Source: Pegea sp. RAD2-039 (lineage: Eukaryota > Chordata > Thaliacea > Salpida > Salpidae). From it: a stretch of DNA of 64,000 nt. This document shows positions 56,119 to 64,000 of the stretch, piece by piece. The notes under the pieces are model-generated. The model worked only from the letters and a program-made list of their open reading frames with translations. It was not told the origin of the DNA and ran no database searches. Position 1 is the stretch's first letter. Every line of letters starts with the position of its first letter. The stretch is from assembly GCA_034620365.1 (NCBI GenBank), contig JAQGEQ010000192.1, positions 1,173,001 to 1,237,000 on the forward strand, given 5' to 3'. Position numbers and translations under genes: made by a program.

Positions 56119-56453
56119 AGACATCCGTCCCAGAATAGATTTTAACTCCTCTGTAGAGTCCTCATCTTAATAAGATATTATACAGCTTTATCTTTTCTAA
56201 AGATTATCTAATAGGAAAGTTTTCGTTAGATGTAGCATAATATTTTCTTCATAGAGATCATCTCTATAAACTTAATCTTAAATTCTTGCGGTATCGACAA
56301 CCCCCTCTCTAACCTCGAACTATTTAAAACCAATAATGATTACTCTCCTCTTAATTTCAATAAATTCTTTAAAGATCTTTCATATGTTTTTAAAGACACA
56401 TCATTCAATGATAAACTATTTAGCAACTTTAATAGGATCCAGGGGACTAACCG
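56119..56453. repeat. module M, copy 2
   Basis: Second copy of the 330-nt block at 52112-52442, here followed by unique sequence up to the NO66 3' flank. Confidence 0.8.
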
Positions 56454-57009
56454 CTTTTTTTAAAGAAGATATCTTCGGTTCGGAACCTTCTTTTCTAATC
56501 TATTGCTTCTTCGAAGTGTTTAAGAAATATAATTTCAAGTGATACTGCCAGTTTCTTCAATTGTTTTCTCATATTGAATTTTTGATTTACATTTTACTTG
56601 TGTAGTGATGTTATTTCATCTAAACTATTTGTACTAAATCTTGATACTTAATGAAAAAGTCTTATCTCTCTGTTCGTGTTTCTATAAGAGTTGTATAACT
56701 AGTGACTTGCATCCTTGTGTTGAATAAAATAAATCTTTATGACAAAGTTAGAGATAATCGAACTCTTTTAATTCATGATCTTTTTATGACAGTTTTCAAT
56801 TTTATAAATTAATTTAATTATACGTTTTATAAATAAAACAATTCAAATTATTTCTGCAAATTTATTTAACATAATATTAACAAATATTTACTAAATAATT
56901 TTTAATTTTTATAATAACTAGTTGATCTCAACTTTATATTTTACAAATGAAAGTCACAAAATCGAATTCACGACGCGATCTATAAATAACAATAAACTGA
57001 ATTCTGATA

Positions 57010-60000
57010 TTATTCTTCTTCATTACTTTCTCGCAGAGTTAATGGTTCTTCAGTCATTATAAATCCTTTATCAAATAGTTCTTCAGCACAGTCAAGCTGT
57101 TAATGATCAAAAATTTGTTAAATCTTTCATAATAGTAACAAAAACTTACTTTTAAATCATCATTGTCTAGAGAGAGATCTTTGACCGCTACATAATTTGG
57201 ATACTTTTGAATTAGCTGGTCAAGAGCCATTGAAAATTCAGCTGGTACAGGTTGAAACTTCAACTCTTCTGAGTGATAAACGCTAAAAATATCGATTGAA
57301 ATTAGATAAAGTTAGTTGCTAGTTCCTACTTACGTTGGGTTTTGTAAGTTGTGATAGACATTTACTACATCTTCATCATCTTCTTCATCATCATCAGTTT
57401 TTTCAGGGATGATTCTGATAGAGTTTTTACGAATCAACCGAATTTTGCTCTCAAGAGTAAAATATGGAATTGTTTTGAGCTTTTTTTCACTCACATCAAC
57501 TTGTATTCCATGAATACTGCACTTCTTTTCATCTAAAAACACATTTAGATGAATTCTAAAAGTAAAACGGGTTTTCTAGAAGTACTTACTTTCACTAAGC
57601 ACAGGAGGTAAGGAGTCATGTAGGAAAGATTTTGACCTTTCATCAGCAACTTGATCCACATCACAATACTTAGACAAACGAGAAAGCAGTTCGCTAACTT
57701 TAGAAAAAACTGCTCGTCTTTCTGTTGTATCCTACAAAAGAATTAAGTTGAAATACAAATTGATAAAAAGAAACTTTTGTAAAAAATACCTGATCGCTAT
57801 TTTGAACTCCTACACAGTTAAAGAAGTTTAAAGGGACACCTTTACGGAATTCTACATCACTCATAACAGCAGACTCCATAGCTTGCTCCAGCAACTATAA
57901 ATCAACAGATTGGTTGAAAACCGTTTTCTAATAACCAATAGAAAGTAACTGACCGGCTTCATGAAGTCATGCCAAGTGTGGCATTGATAAGTAGAAATAG
58001 TGACATGAAGAGAATGAGAATCAGGTAAGGATTGAGCCTGATGAACAAAACCACGAGGAAAATAAAGCATATCACCAGGGTACAAGACAGTTTGGAAACT
58101 CAGTTCACCAATCTCATCTTGATTAAAGTTGACTGAAGTAAAAAAGAAGTTATTGAAAATCGAATTTTCTAATATGAACTGACTGCTTGATGTTTTAGGT
58201 AAAGTTTCTGCTTCTGAACGAGGTTTGTACACTTTCCATTCTTTCTTGCCTTCTAATTGTAACACAAAAGCCTCGATGTCATCGTAATGAGGAGCAAACC
58301 CTTGCGTTCCAGGTGGAGTCAGGTACCTAGATGAAGATCTGTAAAGATCTGACTTTTGTGGATTTAATACTCACATATTTGCTCCAACCATACTCTTAAA
58401 ATGTTCTTGTAAAGTCGCACATATTTTATGGATTTGAGGGAAAACGATTGAGGATTTTTCAAACGTAAAGAGCATCCATCCTAAATGATCAAAGAGTTAC
58501 AAAAGTAGAAGCATGCGGTTTCTAAGGGGCCTAGTAAAGGGTTTAGTTGGTTGAGGAGTTTCTAAAAACCAAGGTGCTAAATCGACTTATTATAAACTTG
58601 AACTTAAATAACTGAGAATATTTTGTTGGAAACAATTCAATTTAAGAAAATTAAATAAGACAAATGTTTACATTATAAAATTCCCAAGCTGTTGCAGCAA
58701 AAACTTTTCCAGTTGGATTGAGAGTTTCACGAACTCCATCAACATATTGAGTCACATCCATATTAACAGTATACTGAACATTTTTAGTTCGTATCATTTC
58801 ATCCATCATTTTGATGCTACAAATTCCTTTTACAAACAATTCATTGTTTCGCTTCACCAACAACGGTTGCTTCTCCCAGTGTTTACTGCAGAAAAAAACT
58901 GTCAGTCGCAAAAATAAGATTTTAATAATTAACAGAATCATTTGTGACTATCTAAGTGGTAGATGAAGTAAGATTTGTTTGACTACATCAGTTATATTTG
59001 CAGATTTATCTCTAAAAAGTCAACAACAATTTTCACAAATTTTTTTTTATTTAAATCATAAAGATTTAAAAGTAGATACCTGAAAAACTTCTTGAGAGGC
59101 ATATCAACAAGCCATTTCAAATAATTTTCACCATCAGTCACACTATTTCCAGTTAATAGAGGAAGCGAATCTGAAGAAGCTTCACTCTTCGCTACAACTT
59201 CTTAGTAACCACAGAACTCTTCAGAGACTTTTTACTAACTACTGAAGGATTGCTTCTTGAAACTTCTTTAGTTTCAGAGGTTTCAACTTTAACAGTAATA
59301 TCACTTTTATTGGATTTAGATGTCTTATTAGTAGCCTTAGTAGTCTTTTTTTTCGTAACAGTTTTCTTCACACTTTCAGATGCATCAGTTCCATTGTTTA
59401 AGTTCTCTTCAGGAGCTACCTCACTTTCTGTTTTATTTTTTAGAGTTTTTGGGGTAAATCTTGAAACTTTCTTTTTTGGAACAACTTCAGGTAACTCTTC
59501 ACTTTTCTGAAACAAATTGTTGAAGTTTAGAAATTATATAAAAAGATTGATGTTAAAAATATAAAACTATAAAATAGAGTAACAACCGATGACATAAATT
59601 TGATAAAAAACTAACTTGATCAGCTTGCTTTTTAACTTTCTTTTTTGGAACACTTTTTTCACTGTTTTTAACTTTATTCTCAGCTTCATTAACAGCACGC
59701 TTTTTAGGAAGAACCTTTAGATTTAAATGTTACCATCATGTTTGCAGTATAACAAAACAAATACTTGAATTTTTATAAACTATATAGATAATTAAGCCTA
59801 GTAAAGATAAAATAAATAAAATTTTATCATTAAATAAATACTGAATTAATAAAGGTTACTCTTAATTAACTTTTACAAATTATTTACTTTTTTTTCAACA
59901 TTGTCTGAGAGATTTGCATCTGATGTTTTACCTAAAAAATGTGAGAGTTAGAATCAATTTTTAAAATAAATAAATCATATAAATACCATTTTTGCTTTTC

Positions 60001-60441
60001 TTAGTAGATTTTTTAGCTACTTTTTTCTCAGATTCTTTCAAAGCATTCTATAAATCAAACATTAAAGTTTATGTCAAAGATAATATATAAAATCAATCAA
60101 CTAAAATATGTAACTCAAAGAACCATGCCTAAATTCTTTGCTAGGAGTTTAATTATAAATTTATGCTGATAAAAAACTAGTTAGAAGTATGTTTGAGATA
60201 AGAGTAGAAATAATTGTTTCATTTAAAAAAAATAAATAGTAAAAAATATAATATTCTGTAAAAATATTATTTAAAGTGTAATTTCTATAAGTTTAATTTT
60301 ATTAGTTTTTTTGTAGTAGTTTTAGTTAGTATTCATTAAATTATCTAATATAAATTTCTTTTGTCATAAGTTATAAGCACATGTAAAAAACAAATTCACC
60401 TTTTGCTGTTGATAAAATGCAAATGCTGATAGTTCGGGCAT
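57010..60441 (-). CDS. RIOX1: NO66/RIOX1 ribosomal oxygenase (JmjC), with one apparent frameshift
   Basis: Fe(II)/2-oxoglutarate oxygenase that hydroxylates a His of ribosomal protein uL2 and is reported as an H3K4/K36 demethylase; nucleolar. Exons (minus): 60441-60400, 60047-59987, 59931-59888, 59714-59616, 59506-59236, 59191-59080, 58885-58672, 58480-58375, 58326-57954, 57894-57790, 57731-57590, 57532-57334, 57282-57150, 57096-57010; about 662 residues. The N-terminal third is Lys/Ser-rich. The JmjC core has [19 protein letters not shown] (iron ligands His and Asp of HYD) and [11 protein letters not shown] (third ligand His), about 17 residues further apart than in human. The winged-helix C-terminus ends [13 protein letters not shown]. 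In exon 58480-58375 one base is missing near 58440 ([11 protein letters not shown] frame to [12 protein letters not shown] frame, in a T run), so either the gene is damaged or the assembly has an error. A 44-nt intron at 59235-59192 is inferred to avoid a second break. Confidence 0.88.
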
Positions 60442-60445
60442 TTTT

Positions 60446-63110
60446 TAAATAGAGCAAACAATTTACAAATAATTTAAACCTTAAAACAAAGATAATTTTA
60501 AAGAAAAACTTAATATTATTGTCTAATTGCAATATTAAATCTCATAAATCATTTAAAATGAAAATGCAAATTGGTTGTAGTTTAAGCTAAAAACATAAAA
60601 AGAACCAATAGATGGAACTTGGTGAAAAGTTCAGTTCATTCTACATGTAATAAAAAAGCCAGCCCATGCTTTTAAAAGTAAAATGTATATTTAAAAAAAG
60701 ACCATTTTAGTGACAACTAAACGAGCTCACTTTGTAATTAAAAAAATATTTGATTATAACAACAAAAATGTTTGATAATATCTCACTTATAATTTTATTA
60801 TTTTTATTCAGTTAAATTATCCATCAGGCAAGATTGTAAGGAACTTAATTAGAAGAATTAACGTCAGACTGCAAAAGTTATATATTTGCTCATAAAAGGT
60901 TGATAACATAAATTAGATAAAAATGAATATATTAGTATACAAGGTAACTTTATATAATAATGGCCTGCGGCAGCTGTGCTAAATGAGCTCTAGAAATAGT
61001 GTCAAGTAAAAAGAAAAGCAAAAGAACTATAAACGTTTTTGAAGTTTCTTCCTCTACACTTTATATATCAATTATTTTAATATGATAGTCATAGTCACTA
61101 TGATAGTGAAATTATTTGTGATATTTTTTAAAAGCGACCTGTTATTATGATATTAGAGAAAAAAATTAGATCTAAGAATATTAGACAAAATTGACGCTTT
61201 GTAACATTTAAAACATTTTAATCGTTCATTAATAATTTTTTACTTATTTTCATAAATTTTTTACATAAACTATAATTTGTAGTAAAGAAGCTGTTATATG
61301 TTGATGCATACTTATTTTAGAAGTTTTAAGCGAGATGAATTGTTAAAGATTACTTAGATATCATACAAGGTGTAATGATAATGACTATTTATATCCAGCT
61401 TTGTTCAAACTTTTAAGAAGGCGACTAACAACAATGATAATTATACCAACGATATACGCTAATTACAACACAGTCTATAAAAGAATCACCCAAGTCTATA
61501 CAAGAATGAAGAATAACACATTTACGTCAGCGGCAAAATACTCTACTGTTATACCACAAAAGATTTACAGGCAATATACTTGTTTTTAGTAAAAAAATGT
61601 ATTTAGATATTTTGAAACAAGCGAGTTTTTCTTATATTTTTAACCAAAAGAGTACTAATGCATTGGATTAGAATTAAATAATAGCAGAATCAATTTTTTA
61701 TCTTTACTTGATGATTAAGTCGTGCTGAACGTTTAAACAAATCTACTATGGTTTTATTATAGAGTGCAATGTTTGTTTTTATCATAAAACTTTACCTTTG
61801 CCTAGCTTACTAGGAAATATAGCTCGGTAAACAACATTTTTAATCGTTTCAAATCACTAAGTCAGTACATTTCTCGAAACTTACTGAAAGTTCATTTGCA
61901 ACTGAGTTGATGAGATTGTCTATCTTATAGGTAGGATATATTGTTTGGCTTTTGACATAATTATTTAAAAATCCTATGACTGTAGATGTATCTGTATTTT
62001 GTATTCGTATTTAGCTCTTATTGCCCAAATACCCAATCAACCATTGAGCTCAGATAAGTTTTGAAAAGTCTTTTAGGCTTTTAAAGTCGAGCTATTGAAA
62101 GAAAGTATTCCAATTTTACAACGAATGTTCAGAAGAGTACTTCTGTAGCTGGTTTAATATGCGTTTGTAAATCAATTCTTGGTAAAGTCAATAAAATCGA
62201 TACCAAAACCGATTAGCTGACAAACATCATAAATAACTTTTGAAAATTGAATACTACAAAACTGCTTCAAATCAAAACTGAAGTCAAGTATCAAATTGAA
62301 TGATTATTTGCTTGCCATTCGAGTAACTATATAATTACTGCAGCTTGTTTTTCATCTACAGATTTTGACTAAATTGAAGTTCAGTTTTGAAAGATTGAGA
62401 AATGATTTACTAAATACTATCACCATAAAAGCTTTAATTGTATATTTAATCTTGTGATACTTCAACAAAAGCTTTTGTTGGAGTTACTTTTTGTTAATTT
62501 TGCTTCCTCTTTACTGTTAAGAAAAAGTACGATTAATAGATTTATAAAAATATTTTAATTGTGAGTTTCTTAAGCTTATGGCTGGCTGATAAACATTATT
62601 TAAAAATATTAATATCATCCGATTACATCATAAAATCTACTGATAGCAGAGTTGAATTTAACTAATTACTTGATTAGAATGATTTTAATAATTATTGATT
62701 AGTTATGTAATAAGCTACTTGTTGTATATAACCGATTTGTAGTAAACAAACATCAAGTTACTACAAATTCATTTCACAATTATTTCTAAAAGTAAACAAA
62801 AAATTAAAAAGTTTTACTGAAAGGCTTCAATGCTAAAATATTCAGATAAAATCTAGATAAGAGAGAATTAGTAAAGACTTTCCACAAGAAGACAGAAACT
62901 TCTTTAGGAGGTTTCAACTTTTTGCGTTTACAATAATTTATAATATAATCAACCCAAAAAATGATTACAAATCAAACTAGAGTTTGTTGTATTTACAAAA
63001 GTCATAAAGACTTCATTTTATATCGAATAAATAGAAACATTTTAATTAAATCAAAACTAAAAAGCTTCAAAAATTGGATTAGATGCTTTATGGTCGTCAG
63101 GGAATTGCAT
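60446..63110. other. intergenic AT-rich sequence
   Basis: Upstream region of NO66 and downstream of the RBM gene. 60653-60745 is the NO66 5' flank copied to 52775-52860. Apart from the repeat at 61430-61570 I see no feature. Confidence 0.4.
61430..61570. repeat. dispersed repeat, copy 2
   Basis: Partner of 44250-44375, sharing ATTATACCAACGATA and CACATTTACGTCAGCGGCAAAATAC. A 62-codon ORF here (61401-61589) lies within the repeat and is not kept in copy 1. Confidence 0.5.
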
Positions 63111-63114
63111 GGAA

Positions 63115-63958
<844 letters not shown>

Positions 63959-64000
63959 CTGTGAGAAAGACTTGTAAGATTTCATCGATTAAATATTCAA

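Noticed and set aside
58960-59015. Open stretch inside NO66 intron (58886-59079) resembling an extra exon
   Set aside because: It ends in an in-frame TAG with no donor, and skipping it gives a gapless match to the family.
59192-59240. Second frameshift in NO66
   Set aside because: A GT-AG intron of 44 nt with a branch-site consensus restores frame, which is simpler than a second indel.

Overview
The window is AT-rich (coding and other GC-enriched islands stand out from a background of roughly one quarter G+C) and comes from an animal genome. Genes are split by canonical GT-AG introns, many only 48-58 nt long. The gene set is metazoan: an immunoglobulin-superfamily membrane protein, an NK2-class homeobox gene, a selenoprotein S, a CR1/Jockey-type LINE with a PHD-like finger, and a CDCA7-type zinc-finger gene, which hints at DNA methylation machinery. 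I cannot place it in a phylum from sequence alone.

Layout. 1-3939 (+): 3' part of an Ig-domain, single-pass membrane protein. 3940-14110: long AT-rich intergenic stretch. 14118-14167: small GC-rich island, probably a promoter or first exon. 15221-18760 (+): complete STT3A, catalytic subunit of oligosaccharyltransferase, with 16 exons; its tenth intron carries a good box C/D snoRNA candidate. 21274-19783 (-): selenoprotein S, with an in-frame TGA as the penultimate codon and a canonical SECIS hairpin in the 3' UTR; it is convergent with STT3A. 22882-23517 (+): CDCA7-like zinc finger. 25485-23828 (-): PP2A B56-type regulatory subunit, convergent with CDCA7. 26123-26051 (-): tRNA-Arg(UCU). 28-32 kb: scattered GC-richer islands with exon-like signals that I could not assign. 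38936-34146 (-): NK2/NK4-type homeobox gene in two coding exons around a 3.1 kb intron. 44875-48780 (-): degenerate LINE. 49798-55565 (+): two tandem, nearly identical, intronless genes of about 610-640 codons that I do not recognise. 60441-57010 (-): NO66/RIOX1 JmjC oxygenase, with broken pieces of it scattered between the tandem genes. 63958-63115 (-): 3' exons of an RBM5/RBM10-like splicing factor that runs off the right edge.

The genes do not form one pathway. STT3A (N-glycosylation) and selenoprotein S (ER-associated degradation) are neighbours with related ER roles. NO66, CDCA7, RBM5/10 and the snoRNA act in nucleus or nucleolus. The least explained part is 49-57.2 kb: a young tandem duplication of an unknown gene mixed with duplicated NO66 fragments. 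Exon coordinates below were worked out by hand from reading frames, splice signals and family similarity, and have not been checked against transcripts.
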